From contig JAGTTQ010000001.1 in NCBI GenBank assembly GCA_018223415.1, forward strand, positions 552,153-616,152: DNA of 64,000 nt, in the 5' to 3' direction. The translations under genes and the position numbers were made by a program. The DNA comes from Eubacteriaceae bacterium Marseille-Q4139. Lineage in GTDB: Bacteria > Bacillota > Clostridia > Lachnospirales > Lachnospiraceae. This document shows, piece by piece, positions 1 to 8,129 of this stretch; position 1 is the stretch's first letter; each line of letters begins with the position of its first letter. The notes under the pieces were generated by a model. That model was given only the letters and a program-made list of their open reading frames with translations, did not search any database and was not told where the DNA came from.

Positions 1-731
1 CCAAGCTCCTCAGAAAGCTCCCGCACGGCCGATTCCAGAAAGCCGCTTCCCGCCGGCACATGGCCGGCACTCGACGTGTCGTAGCAGCCGGGAAACGACT
101 CCTTTTCTCTGCTCCGCTTCTGGAGGAGAAGGTCAAAGCCGCCGTCCTGCCGCCGTCTGGCGATCCAGATATGGCTTGTCCTGTGGAAATCACCGCGCTT
201 GTGGACGAGCCCACGCTCCCTCACAAGTCCCGTCGGGTTCCCGTCTGCATCCAGCACGTCTAAAAGCTCCATGGGCGTCCCGTCGAGGACAGCTTCCTCC
301 AGACTGTCGCCGCGGTAGTGGAGCTTTAAGGAGAAAAACGGGTGTTCCTCCTTTAAAAGCTCAAAAAAGATCCTGTCGCCCTCCCAGAGGTTTAACGCGT
401 CGATCTCATCCTTCCTGACCCATTCTAACGTCCCCTCGTCGCAGAGCACCGGCTCCCCCTCAAAGCCGTCGGCCGTATAGAGGAACATGTACTCTGCCTC
501 CTCATCGTTATAGAGGAACGTCACGACGCCGCGGAGACGGTAAGAGGTGAGCCGGTAGCCTGTCTCCTCCATGGCCTCGCGGATTAAGCAGTCCTCCGGG
601 CTCTCGCCTTTTTCAAACTTTCCGCCGATGCCGATCCATTTGTCCTTGTTGACGTCATGCTTTTTGCGGATCCGATGGAGCATCAGGTATTTGTCATCCT
701 GTTCCAGATAACAGAGGGTCGTAAGCTTCAT
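1..731 (-). CDS. Tandem Nudix hydrolase, 3' end outside window
   Basis: Two Nudix domains in one chain; about 243 residues are visible and the protein continues past base 1. The first box (residues 37-59) is complete: G37, E43, R51-E52, E55-E56, G58, as in MutT/8-oxo-dGTP diphosphatase-like enzymes. The second domain (about residue 150 on) looks like the isopentenyl-diphosphate isomerase/YfcD type; its box starts at G223 but has Ser229 where the first Glu belongs, while RE and EE (237-242) are kept. ATG at 731 follows the lepA stop (747) by 15 nt, so it is probably the last gene of the lepA transcript. Likely role: pyrophosphohydrolysis of nucleotide or nucleotide-like substrates. The substrate cannot be told from sequence. 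Confidence 0.85.
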   Translation of the reverse strand, partial: MKLTTLCYLEQDDKYLMLHRIRKKHDVNKDKWIGIGGKFEKGESPEDCLIREAMEETGYRLTSYRLRGVVTFLYNDEEAEYMFLYTADGFEGEPVLCDEGTLEWVRKDEIDALNLWEGDRIFFELLKEEHPFFSLKLHYRGDSLEEAVLDGTPMELLDVLDADGNPTGLVRERGLVHKRGDFHRTSHIWIARRRQDGGFDLLLQKRSREKESFPGCYDTSSAGHVPAGSGFLESAVRELSEEL

Positions 732-746
732 TTTTTTCTCCTGTGT

Positions 747-2561
747 CTATTCGTCGTCCAGCTTCAGGACGCTCATGAAGGCCTTCTGCGGAATCTCCAC
801 GCTTCCCACCTGGCGCATCCGCTTCTTTCCTTCCTTCTGCTTTTCCAGAAGCTTTTTCTTTCTCGTAATGTCGCCGCCGTAGCACTTGGCGAGGACGTCC
901 TTTCGCATGGCCTTTACGGTCTCCCTGGCGATGACCTTGCCGCCGACGGCCGCCTGGATCGGAATCTCAAACAGGTGCCTCGGGATCTCGTCCTTTAATT
1001 TCTCGCACATCTTCCTTCCCCGCTCGTAAGCCGAGCCGCCGAACACGATGAACGATAAGGCGTCCACTTCCTCTTTATTGATGAGGATGTCAAGCTTCAC
1101 CAGATCCGACTTTTCATAGCCCTTTAACTCATAATCAAAGGATGCGTAGCCGCGGGACCTGGATTTTAACGCATCAAAGAAATCGTAGATAATCTCGTTG
1201 AGCGGAAGCTCATATTTTAAGAGCGCCCGCGTGGCCTCCATGTACTCCATGCCCAGATACACGCCGCGCCGCTCCTGGCACAGCTTCATGATGGCGCCCA
1301 CAAACTCTGTCGTCACCATGATTTCCGCCGTGACGATGGGCTCTTCCATATAGTCGATTTCCGACGGATCCGGCAGGTTCGTCGGGTTCGTCAGGTCAAA
1401 GACCTCGCCGTTGGTCTTGTGGACGCGGTACACAACGCTGGGCGCCGTCGTCACAAGATCCAGATTATATTCCCGCTCCAGCCGCTCCTGGATGATTTCC
1501 AGATGGAGAAGGCCCAGGAAACCGCAGCGGAAGCCAAAGCCAAGCACCACCGACGTCTCCGGTTCAAAGAACAGGGACGCGTCGTTTAAGCGCAGCTTTT
1601 CCAGGGCGTCGCGCAGTTCCGGATACTTGGCGCCGTCGGCCGGGTAGAGGCCGCAGTACACCATCGGCGTCACCTTTTTGTAGCCGGGAAGCGGTTCGGC
1701 ACACGGGTTCTCCCTGTTTGTGATCGTATCGCCGACGCGGGTGTCGCGGACGTTTTTAATGCTGGCCGTGATGTAGCCAACCATGCCGGCGCTTAATTCA
1801 TCGCAGGGGATGAACTGGCCGGCGCCGAAATACCCGACCTCCACCACGTCGTAGGACGCCCCCGTCGCCATCATACGGACAGGAGTCCCCTTCTTTACGG
1901 TGCCCTCCATGACGCGGCAGAACACGATGACGCCGCGGTAGGAGTCGTAAAGGGAGTCGAAAATAAGCGCTTTAAGGGGCGCCTCCGGATCGCCCTTCGG
2001 CGCCGGGATTTTATGGACGATGGCCTCCAAAACCTCGTCGATGCCGATGCCCATTTTCGCGGAAATCCGCGGGGCGTCCTCGGCCTCGATGCCGATCACA
2101 TCCTCAATTTCCGCCGCCACCCGGTCGGGTTCTGCGCTCGGAAGGTCGATTTTATTGATAACCGGGAACACATCCAGGTCATGATCCAGCGCCAGATAGA
2201 CGTTCGCTAACGTCTGGGCCTCGATGCCCTGGGCCGCGTCCACCACAAGGATCGCGCCGTCGCAGGCCGCAAGGCTTCTGGAAACCTCGTAGTTAAAGTC
2301 CACATGGCCTGGCGTGTCAATCAAGTTGAAAATATATTCTTCTCCGTCTTTGGCTTTATAAACGGTACGCACGGCCTGGGATTTGATCGTGATCCCCCGC
2401 TCCCGCTCCAGATCCATGTTGTCAAGCACCTGGGCCTGCATCTCGCGGCTCGTCAAAAGCCCCGTCTGCTCGATGATCCGGTCTGCAAGGGTCGACTTCC
2501 CATGGTCGATATGGGCAATGATGCAGAAATTCCTGATTTTGCTCTGGTCGGCTGCTGCCAT
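747..2561 (-). CDS. lepA: Elongation factor 4 (LepA), ribosome back-translocating GTPase
   Basis: 604-residue translational GTPase that acts on the ribosome and back-translocates tRNAs. GTPase motifs near the N-terminus: AHIDHGKST (G1), DTPGHVDF (G3), NKIDLP (G4). EF-G-like domains II, III and V follow, then the LepA-specific C-terminal domain rich in basic residues. An in-frame ATG exists 37 codons upstream, but the start is placed at 2561 because it has an AGAGG ribosome binding site 7 nt away and gives the family-typical N-terminus MAAADQSKIRNF. Length matches the family. It has its own sigma-A promoter and is followed by the Nudix gene. Confidence 0.97.
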   Translation of the reverse strand: MAAADQSKIRNFCIIAHIDHGKSTLADRIIEQTGLLTSREMQAQVLDNMDLERERGITIKSQAVRTVYKAKDGEEYIFNLIDTPGHVDFNYEVSRSLAACDGAILVVDAAQGIEAQTLANVYLALDHDLDVFPVINKIDLPSAEPDRVAAEIEDVIGIEAEDAPRISAKMGIGIDEVLEAIVHKIPAPKGDPEAPLKALIFDSLYDSYRGVIVFCRVMEGTVKKGTPVRMMATGASYDVVEVGYFGAGQFIPCDELSAGMVGYITASIKNVRDTRVGDTITNRENPCAEPLPGYKKVTPMVYCGLYPADGAKYPELRDALEKLRLNDASLFFEPETSVVLGFGFRCGFLGLLHLEIIQERLEREYNLDLVTTAPSVVYRVHKTNGEVFDLTNPTNLPDPSEIDYMEEPIVTAEIMVTTEFVGAIMKLCQERRGVYLGMEYMEATRALLKYELPLNEIIYDFFDALKSRSRGYASFDYELKGYEKSDLVKLDILINKEEVDALSFIVFGGSAYERGRKMCEKLKDEIPRHLFEIPIQAAVGGKVIARETVKAMRKDVLAKCYGGDITRKKKLLEKQKEGKKRMRQVGSVEIPQKAFMSVLKLDDE

Positions 2562-2606
2562 TCTTTTACCTCTTTTCTCTTGTCTTCCTATATCAATATC
2601 GTTTTC

Positions 2607-2635
2607 AATATACCATTTTTTCAGAGTCCATGCAA
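2607..2635 (-). promoter_or_regulatory. Sigma-A promoter for lepA
   Basis: Minus-strand TTGCAT (2635-2630), 17-bp spacer, TATATT (2612-2607), about 45 nt before the lepA start codon. It lies in the gap between spoIIP and lepA, so lepA can be transcribed independently of the sporulation gene. Confidence 0.6.
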
Positions 2636-2690
2636 GGACTTTCCGGGGCCTTCCTGCGCCTTTCAGACACATCTGCTTCCCCCTGCTTTC

Positions 2691-4094
2691 TCAGCCGCCG
2701 CCAAGCACTGCGTCCAGGATTTCCGCGAGAGGCTCCATGGCATTTTTCGCCTCCGCATATGTATTCGTCTGGGCGCCTACCTCGATGAGCACCGCCCGCG
2801 CCCGCACATGTTCGTTGTAGCGCAGGCCTTTCAAGTAGATGCGCCTGGTAAAGCCCGGGAACTGTTCCGCCGCCTTTAGCTGGAGCTGGAAGCTGAAGCC
2901 TAGGTTCGCGTCCCGGTTGGGGTTCGGCAGGTATTCGATGGGCCCGTCAGGCGTCTGGGACATGCCGTTGAAAAACATGATCTGGGCCGTCGGCTTCCCG
3001 TTCACCTCCGTCACAAGATGCGTCCCCTCGGCGACGCCGTCCCGGTGGACGTCAAGCACCACCTCGATGGACGGGTATTTCTGGAGAATCCCGGTAATTC
3101 CGTCTAATGCATATGTATAAGCCTGGCTCCGGTCCAGCTTCCCGTCCCGCAAATCGTAAACGCTTGTGTCATGGATGACCTCATAGCCCTTTTCCTCCAA
3201 AAGCCCGGCCAGGTACGTTCCGACGCCGACAATGGTCGCCTCCGGGTTCTCTGAAAAGTCGGAAAACTCCTCCTGGGAGTGGGTGTGGTAGATGAGAATC
3301 TGCGGCCCGTCGGCCTCCTTGTCAATGGAAAAGTCCATGCTCAGGAATTTTTCCGCATTCATCACGTCGCGGCCGGCTGTCGTCGTCGGATGGACGCTGT
3401 AAAAATTTTTCATGAGATAGTCATAATCGGCCAGCTTTTCTAAAATAAATGCCGGTTCCGCCGCCTTTTCCGAGATTTTCTCACCGATTGTCCCGGGAGG
3501 CGCGGCGGCGTTTGCCGCTGCCGTCATGTCTGTCCCGGCCGCGTCCTGGCTGCCGTTTTCAGGGGTGCCGGCATCCTCTTTCCCGGCTCCCAGCTGATTT
3601 CCGGCTGCGCTCTCCTGGCCGGCCGGATTGCCCTGGGCGCCGGTTCCGGCTGCGAAAGAGTTTCCCTGCCCCTCCGAAGCTCCGGCCCCGGCCGCATCCT
3701 GCTCACTCCCCGCCGCGTTTTCCTCTCCCGCCAAAGCGCCGTCTCCGCCAGCGGTTTTCTCCCCGTTTTCGCCGTTCCGGCCGCTTTCAGCCAAAAGCCT
3801 CTCATACGCGTTCCCCTGGCTCTCCGACAGTGCCGCAAGCAGCGGGCTCTCCCGAAGCAGCCAGGATTTGGCCGCTCCGTCCTCTTCCGCGCCAAAAAGC
3901 GCCGGGCACGCCTGCTTCATGATCCGTCCCGCAAGCCGGACGCCGTATGAATCATAGATTTTTCTCCCGGCCTCAGAAACCGGCCCGCGAACCGCCCAAA
4001 AAAAGAGCAGGAGAAAGAAAACGGCAAGTCCCCATATGGCCGTCCTTTTGTAATAGCCGGACTTCCGTATGAACCAGTACCATCTTCTTCTCAT
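2691..4094 (-). CDS. spoIIP: Stage II sporulation protein P (SpoIIP), spore cortex/septal peptidoglycan hydrolase
   Basis: 467 residues. An N-terminal basic stretch and one membrane helix (about residues 17-36) anchor it; a long low-complexity Ala/Gly/Glu/Asn linker (about 105-205) leads to the catalytic domain (about 240-465). The zinc-amidase/endopeptidase hallmarks are visible: IYHTHSQEEF near residue 268, LDVHRDG near 345, and EVGAQTN near the end. In Bacillus SpoIIP works with SpoIID and SpoIIM to thin septal peptidoglycan during engulfment; neither partner is in this window. It lies 57 nt downstream of gpr, the gpr-spoIIP order known from Bacillus. The linker is unusually long and alanine-rich compared with Bacillus SpoIIP. 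Confidence 0.95.
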   Translation of the reverse strand: MRRRWYWFIRKSGYYKRTAIWGLAVFFLLLFFWAVRGPVSEAGRKIYDSYGVRLAGRIMKQACPALFGAEEDGAAKSWLLRESPLLAALSESQGNAYERLLAESGRNGENGEKTAGGDGALAGEENAAGSEQDAAGAGASEGQGNSFAAGTGAQGNPAGQESAAGNQLGAGKEDAGTPENGSQDAAGTDMTAAANAAAPPGTIGEKISEKAAEPAFILEKLADYDYLMKNFYSVHPTTTAGRDVMNAEKFLSMDFSIDKEADGPQILIYHTHSQEEFSDFSENPEATIVGVGTYLAGLLEEKGYEVIHDTSVYDLRDGKLDRSQAYTYALDGITGILQKYPSIEVVLDVHRDGVAEGTHLVTEVNGKPTAQIMFFNGMSQTPDGPIEYLPNPNRDANLGFSFQLQLKAAEQFPGFTRRIYLKGLRYNEHVRARAVLIEVGAQTNTYAEAKNAMEPLAEILDAVLGGG

Positions 4095-4151
4095 GCCCCC
4101 ACCGCCCGGAGAATCTCTTTCCTTTTATTCTATGTGGGACAGCCGGATTTC

Positions 4152-5129
4152 TTACCTGAAAAACGCCTCATGGATCGCCTCCGCCACCGTCCGGCTTAAC
4201 CGTTCCACTTTTTCGTCAATATCATGGGGTGTCACATACATGGGGCCGAACTGGGGCTCCAGAATTTCCCGGATTAACTCATACTGCTCCTCCGGCTCCA
4301 GATTTTCCACAAAATCGCCGTACTGGCCCGTAGCCGTGTTCCTGCGAAGAAGCTCTGTCATGGCACCAACCGTATCATGGACGATGGCCGCCGCGCCTAC
4401 CACGGTCGGGACGCCGAGGGCAAACACGGGGACGCCAAGGCTCTCCTTTGTAAGCCCGCTTCTGTGGTTCCCGACGCCGGAGCCGGGGTGGATCCCCGTG
4501 TCGGAAAGCTGGATGGTGACGCCGAGCCTGTGTACCGTTCTGGCAGCCAGCGCGTCGATGGCAAGGACAGCGTCCGGCCTTGTCTCCTCGATGATGCCGC
4601 GCAGGATTTCCGCCGTCTCCATGCCGGTCTGTGCCATGACGCCGGGGACAATCCCGGAAAGCACGGGAAGGCCCTGTTCCTCAGAAAAACCCTCTCCGTA
4701 TTCGGTGCAGAGATGGCGCGTCATCGGAAGATGCTCCAATACCCGCGGCCCCAAAGAATCCGGCGTCGCCTCCGGGTTCCCAAGCCCCACCACCAGCACC
4801 GACGGCTTTCTTTGGTCAAGCCGGAACCCGCGGCGGGAAAACAAAAGCCTGATCTGTCTTGCCAGCTCCTTTGACGTCTCCTCATGGGAATCCTGCTTAA
4901 AAAGGAGCGGTGCCTCCAGTGTCAGATACGTGCCCACCGGCTTTCGCATGCTCCGTGCACCCTGTTCATTTTTAATAACAACCTCTGTGAGGCGGATCCC
5001 GGAATCTTTTTTCTCCCATTCCCTTAGCTCCACGCCTGAAATCTCGCCGCCGTCTCCAGGAAAGCTCTCCCGCTCTTCCATGGCAAGGTCGGTCCTCACC
5101 TCAAAGGTCTTTCTTTCTGTCTCTTCCAT
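4152..5129 (-). CDS. gpr: GPR endopeptidase, germination protease for small acid-soluble spore proteins
   Basis: 325 residues. The N-terminal segment FEVRTDLAMEE matches the known propeptide/cleavage region of the A25 family, in which the zymogen processes itself late in sporulation. The core carries VVGLGNPEATPDSLGPRV, an IDALAAR segment and the SDTGIHPGSGVGNHR signature with conserved acidic residues. The enzyme cleaves alpha/beta SASPs on germination to free DNA and supply amino acids. Start ATG at 5129 has an AAAGGA site. In Bacillus gpr is under sigma-F/G control; I could not identify a convincing forespore promoter here. Confidence 0.95.
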   Translation of the reverse strand: MEETERKTFEVRTDLAMEERESFPGDGGEISGVELREWEKKDSGIRLTEVVIKNEQGARSMRKPVGTYLTLEAPLLFKQDSHEETSKELARQIRLLFSRRGFRLDQRKPSVLVVGLGNPEATPDSLGPRVLEHLPMTRHLCTEYGEGFSEEQGLPVLSGIVPGVMAQTGMETAEILRGIIEETRPDAVLAIDALAARTVHRLGVTIQLSDTGIHPGSGVGNHRSGLTKESLGVPVFALGVPTVVGAAAIVHDTVGAMTELLRRNTATGQYGDFVENLEPEEQYELIREILEPQFGPMYVTPHDIDEKVERLSRTVAEAIHEAFFR

Positions 5130-5412
5130 TCTCGTTTCCTTTCTCGCTGGCGGATGTTTTTTGCCCTTTCTGCCTGTATTTTTCGTTACGATTCACAGCT
5201 ACTCCACCCACATGCGCACTCGTCGCATCTAAAGATGCTCCAGTCCCGCTCCTTACGGAGCTAAGACTGCTTATGTGGGTGGAGTGACTGCTTCGCAGTC
5301 CTGATTCAAACCGCCGCACAGCGCCTTACATGCGAGCATGACGCCGCTGTGCGGCGGTTTGAATCGGCTGTGAATCGTAACTATTTTTCCGCAAAAAACA
5401 GGGAAATATGTA
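5130..5412. other. gpr-rpsT divergent intergenic region
   Basis: About 280 bp with no credible gene before the rpsT promoter. Apart from the 5' leader of gpr it is filled by the nested palindromic element at 5185-5381, described separately. Confidence 0.7.
5185..5381. repeat. 197-bp nested palindromic element
   Basis: The outer arms are GTTACGATTCACAGC (5185-5199) and its exact reverse complement (5367-5381). Inside are two further hairpins: ACTCCACCCACAT (5201-5213) pairing with ATGTGGGTGGAGT (from about 5275), and a long GC-rich hairpin with arms near GATTCAAACCGCCGCACAGCG and its complement, ending about 5365. The fold is therefore a cruciform or three-way-junction shape. No coding capacity is apparent. 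It may be a dispersed structured repeat (MITE-like or REP-like) or a divergent transcription barrier between gpr and rpsT. Confidence 0.75.
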
Positions 5413-5441
5413 TTGACATTCCAGGCAAATTTCGTTAGAAT
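5413..5441 (+). promoter_or_regulatory. Sigma-A promoter for rpsT
   Basis: TTGACA (5413-5418), 17-bp spacer, TAGAAT (5436-5441). It is near consensus, as expected for a ribosomal protein gene, and leaves a leader of about 80 nt before the TTG start. Confidence 0.75.
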
Positions 5442-5525
5442 ACAATAGTATGTTTACATTGAACTGTCCGTGTCCAGACTTTGATGCAAAACAAACAGCG
5501 ATTATATCATGTGGAGGTGTACAGA

Positions 5526-5789
5526 TTGGCTAACATTAAATCTGCGAAGAAAAGAATCCTGGTAGCAGAGACGAAGGCTGCCAGAAACAAAGCGATCCGT
5601 TCGAGAGTAAAAACTTATGTAAAGAAAGTGGAAGCTGCGATTACTGCCGGTGACAAGGCTGCTGCACAGGCTGCGCTTCTTTCCGCCATCAGCGAAATCG
5701 ACAAAGCTACTTCCAAGGGCGTATATCACAAGAATACGGCTTCCAGAAAAGTATCCCGTTTGTCCAAAGCTGTGAACGCAATGGCTTAA
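5526..5789 (+). CDS. rpsT: 30S ribosomal protein S20
   Basis: 87 residues, basic and helical: ANIKSAKKRIL, ETKAARNKAIRSRVKTYVKK, then Ala-rich helices to NAMA. It binds 16S rRNA in the small subunit. An in-frame ATG at 5481 would add 15 residues, but the start is placed at TTG 5526: GGAGG (5513-5517) sits 8 nt upstream and this gives the canonical ANIKSA start. It stands alone with its own promoter and terminator. Confidence 0.97.
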   Translation: MANIKSAKKRILVAETKAARNKAIRSRVKTYVKKVEAAITAGDKAAAQAALLSAISEIDKATSKGVYHKNTASRKVSRLSKAVNAMA

Positions 5790-5830
5790 TCATAAGACTG
5801 GATCTCTTAACACATAAATAAACGATATCC

Positions 5831-5874
5831 AAAACGCTTTCCTGCTGGGTGTACCAGGAAAGCGTTTTTTCTTT
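5831..5874 (+). terminator. Rho-independent terminator of rpsT
   Basis: Perfect 14-bp stem AAAACGCTTTCCTG / CAGGAAAGCGTTTT (5831-5844 with 5855-5868) with a 10-nt loop, followed by a T-rich tract. Confidence 0.9.
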
Positions 5875-5905
5875 TTGCATGAAAGGCCATCCGGCCGCAA
5901 TCCTC

Positions 5906-5934
5906 TTGATTTTTGCAGCGGCATCTCATATAAT
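5906..5934 (+). promoter_or_regulatory. Sigma-A promoter for the AraC-family regulator
   Basis: TTGATT (5906-5911), 17-bp spacer, TATAAT (5929-5934). The predicted start point (about 5941) falls at the edge of the palindrome at 5942-5959, an arrangement typical of repression. Confidence 0.7.
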
Positions 5935-5941
5935 AACTTTT

Positions 5942-5959
5942 AGTTAGTTTTTCCTAACT
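5942..5959. promoter_or_regulatory. Candidate iron-repressor operator (AGTTAG-N6-CTAACT)
   Basis: Perfect 6-bp arms with a 6-bp spacer just downstream of the -10 box of the regulator gene. The same AGTTAG-N6-CTAAC pattern recurs at 7043-7059 before the transporter operon. The core resembles DtxR/IdeR-family boxes, which carry TTAG...CTAA half-sites. Assignment to a specific repressor is inference. Confidence 0.5.
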
Positions 5960-5991
5960 TTTTTATATTTATAGAAAGGAACAGACCTGCT

Positions 5992-6915
5992 ATGAAGATG
6001 ACAACATCCAGGGTATCCGATACTGAAAAATATATCCGTCTCCAGGACGGTACCGGCCACGCACATATTCAGGTGTATCAGGTCTTTCCCGGCGTCGAGC
6101 TGGCCTACCGAAACATCAGCATGAAGCAGTGTCCCATGGGAAATCCCAAAGATGGAACCTTCCTGGAAATCCATTACTGCCGCGAAGGGCGGATGGAATA
6201 CTGCCTGGAAAATGACTGCCATTATCTGTTTCCCGGCGATCTGTCCGTTTTCTTCCGCCGCCAGGCGCCTCAGACGCCGTCTTTTCCCACCGGACATTAC
6301 CGCGGAATATCGGTCGGGATCCATATGGAAACGGCGCCGCAATGCTTTTCCTGTTTCTTAAAGGACGTCAAAGTCCAGCCGCGCAAGATTGCCTGCCGGC
6401 TTTGCAGCAGCTGCCCGTTTTTCATTCTCCACAGCCAGGCGCAAATGAAAAGCTTCTTTTCCGCACTCTATGAAGTTCCGGAAAGCCAGCGGGCAGGCTA
6501 TCTAAAAATCAAGGTAATGGAACTTCTCTATATCCTGAACGGGATTTCCGAAGAAACGCCTGCCGCCGCAGTTTCCTCCGCTCATGGGCAGCTCCGTCTG
6601 GCCCGGTCGGTTTCCGCCCATTTAAAGGAAAATCTTGACGAGAAAATCACCGTATCCGAACTGGCGCGGCAGTTCCACATCTCTGCCCGCCACCTTCAGA
6701 CTTCCTTTAAGAGCGTTTACGGCGTCTCTGTTTTTTCCTATATAAAAGTTCTGAAAATGCAGGAGGCCGCGCATGCGCTGGCAGAAACGGAGCTTCCCGT
6801 CCTGGAAATCGCTGCCCGTTTCGGCTACAACAATCCCAGCAAATTTTCCTCAGCCTTCCAGAAGGTCATCGGAAAGACGCCGCTGGAATACCGGAAAGCA
6901 CACCGCAGATTTTAG
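5992..6915 (+). CDS. AraC-family transcriptional regulator, probable activator of the siderophore importer
   Basis: 307 residues. The C-terminal third (about 205-305) has two helix-turn-helix units: ITVSELARQFHISARHLQTSF, then the LPVLEIAARFGYNNPSKFSSAFQK and GKTPLEYRK signature of AraC/XylS proteins. The N-terminal 180 residues look like a sensor domain and hold a cysteine cluster (ACRLCSSCPFF, about residues 133-143). Regulators of this build next to Fe-siderophore ABC operons usually bind the ferric siderophore in the cytoplasm and activate uptake; the neighbour immediately downstream is such an operon. Cysteine-based metal sensing is possible but unproven. Confidence 0.85.
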   Translation: MKMTTSRVSDTEKYIRLQDGTGHAHIQVYQVFPGVELAYRNISMKQCPMGNPKDGTFLEIHYCREGRMEYCLENDCHYLFPGDLSVFFRRQAPQTPSFPTGHYRGISVGIHMETAPQCFSCFLKDVKVQPRKIACRLCSSCPFFILHSQAQMKSFFSALYEVPESQRAGYLKIKVMELLYILNGISEETPAAAVSSAHGQLRLARSVSAHLKENLDEKITVSELARQFHISARHLQTSFKSVYGVSVFSYIKVLKMQEAAHALAETELPVLEIAARFGYNNPSKFSSAFQKVIGKTPLEYRKAHRRF

Positions 6916-7006
6916 ACCTGCGGGAATAAAGAACATCCATTCCCGTTTGGAGCATTTCTTTTCGCTTTTGGAGTAGAGAAACCGAAGCCTTTGTGATAAA
7001 CTGGAT

Positions 7007-7036
7007 AAGCCTTCGTTGGTAAGGCTTTCTTTTTTC
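7007..7036 (+). terminator. Terminator after the AraC-family gene
   Basis: Stem AAGCCTT (7007-7013) / AAGGCTT (7021-7027) with a 7-nt loop, followed by TCTTTTTT. It separates the regulator from the transporter operon. Confidence 0.75.
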
Positions 7037-7042
7037 ACAAGC

Positions 7043-7060
7043 AGTTAGTTAAAACTAACA
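7043..7060. promoter_or_regulatory. Candidate iron-repressor operator before the importer operon
   Basis: GTTAGTT-AA-AACTAAC (7044-7059), a near-perfect 16-bp palindrome sharing AGTTAG-N6-CTAAC with 5942-5959. It lies about 40 bp before the first permease gene. I see no unambiguous -35/-10 pair here, so the promoter may be activator-dependent. Confidence 0.5.
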
Positions 7061-7097
7061 AATATGAAAATTACAGAAAGGAGGGAATCATGTTTCC

Positions 7098-8129
7098 ATG
7101 TTCCATAAAATCTGCCAGAAAAGCTGGTTCGGTACCCTGATCCTTACGGCGCTTCTGGTGCCGTTATCCATTTTTTCTCTGTTTGTCGGAGTCATCGACC
7201 TCGACGTGCAGACGCTTTTTTCCGGCGGGGACGCTATGAAATGGAAGATCTTTCTGCTGTCCCGGATCCCGCGGCTTTTCGCCGTGCTCTGTACCGGGGT
7301 GGGTATGAGCGTCGCCGGCCTTATTATGCAGCAGCTCTGCATGAATAAATTCGTATCGCCTACCACAGGCGCCACAATTTCTTCGGCCCAGTTCGGTATC
7401 CTGATGTCGTTAATTTTCATGCCGAACGTGGGCATGTGGGGCAAAACGCTTTTTTCCTTTTCGACGGCAATTTTAGGCACCTGGGTCTTCGTCTGGTTCA
7501 TCCAGAAAATCCAGTTCAAAGATACGGTGCTGGTGCCCCTGGTCGGAATCATGTTCGGCAATGTGATCGGCGGCATCACCAATTTCTTTGCCTATAAATT
7601 CGAGGTGACACAGCAGCTTTCCTCGTATCTGGTGGGTTCCTTTTCCCTGGTGATCCGCGGAAGCTATGAGCTGGTGTTCTTAGCTGTTCCCCTGGTGGTG
7701 CTGGCCTTTCTTTATGCCAACCACTTCAACATCGTGGGGATGGGAAAGGATTTTGCCGGAAACCTGGGCGTCAATTACCGCGTCATTCTGTTTCTGGGCC
7801 TGACAATCGCCGCCGTCATCACGGCCAGCGTTGTCACCGTGGTGGGCTCGATCTCCTATATCGGCCTCCTGGTTCCCAACATTGTCGCCATGTTCCGCGG
7901 CGATAAAATCCGCGGGACGCTGACTGATACGGCCCTGTTCGGCGCTCTGTTTGTTCTGGCTGCCGATATCATCGCCAGATCCGTAATTATGCCCTACGAG
8001 CTTCCCATCGAACTGATTATCGGCATTGCCGGAAGCCTGTTATTTATCGTCCTGCTCTTATACAAGCTGAAGCATGGCAGGACATCCATCCGTCTGGGAA
8101 AAGCAAAGGAGGGAGGAAGCTGTGGTTAG
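7098..8129 (+). CDS. Iron-siderophore ABC transporter permease 1 (FecCD family, YclN/CeuB-like)
   Basis: 343 residues, with about nine hydrophobic segments spread over the whole length, typical of FecCD/BtuC-family permeases. The conserved LLSRIPRLFAVLCTGVGMSVAGLIMQ region near residues 53-80 and the GSISYIGLLVPNIVAMF loop near 250-268, which contacts the ATPase, are visible. It forms the membrane channel as a heterodimer with the next gene. The AGGAGGG site at 7079-7085 is 12 nt from this ATG; a closer ATG at 7090 is out of frame and ends after 16 codons. First gene of a four-gene importer operon. Confidence 0.92.
   Translation: MFHKICQKSWFGTLILTALLVPLSIFSLFVGVIDLDVQTLFSGGDAMKWKIFLLSRIPRLFAVLCTGVGMSVAGLIMQQLCMNKFVSPTTGATISSAQFGILMSLIFMPNVGMWGKTLFSFSTAILGTWVFVWFIQKIQFKDTVLVPLVGIMFGNVIGGITNFFAYKFEVTQQLSSYLVGSFSLVIRGSYELVFLAVPLVVLAFLYANHFNIVGMGKDFAGNLGVNYRVILFLGLTIAAVITASVVTVVGSISYIGLLVPNIVAMFRGDKIRGTLTDTALFGALFVLAADIIARSVIMPYELPIELIIGIAGSLLFIVLLLYKLKHGRTSIRLGKAKEGGSCG

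Noticed and set aside
3449..3957. Long Pro/Arg-rich frames opposite the SpoIIP linker
   Set aside because: They are antisense shadows of the GC-rich Ala/Gly linker in spoIIP.
7090..7140. 16-codon ATG frame before the first permease
   Set aside because: It has a better-spaced ribosome site, but the product is not recognisable and the ATG is out of frame with the permease; a leader peptide cannot be shown.
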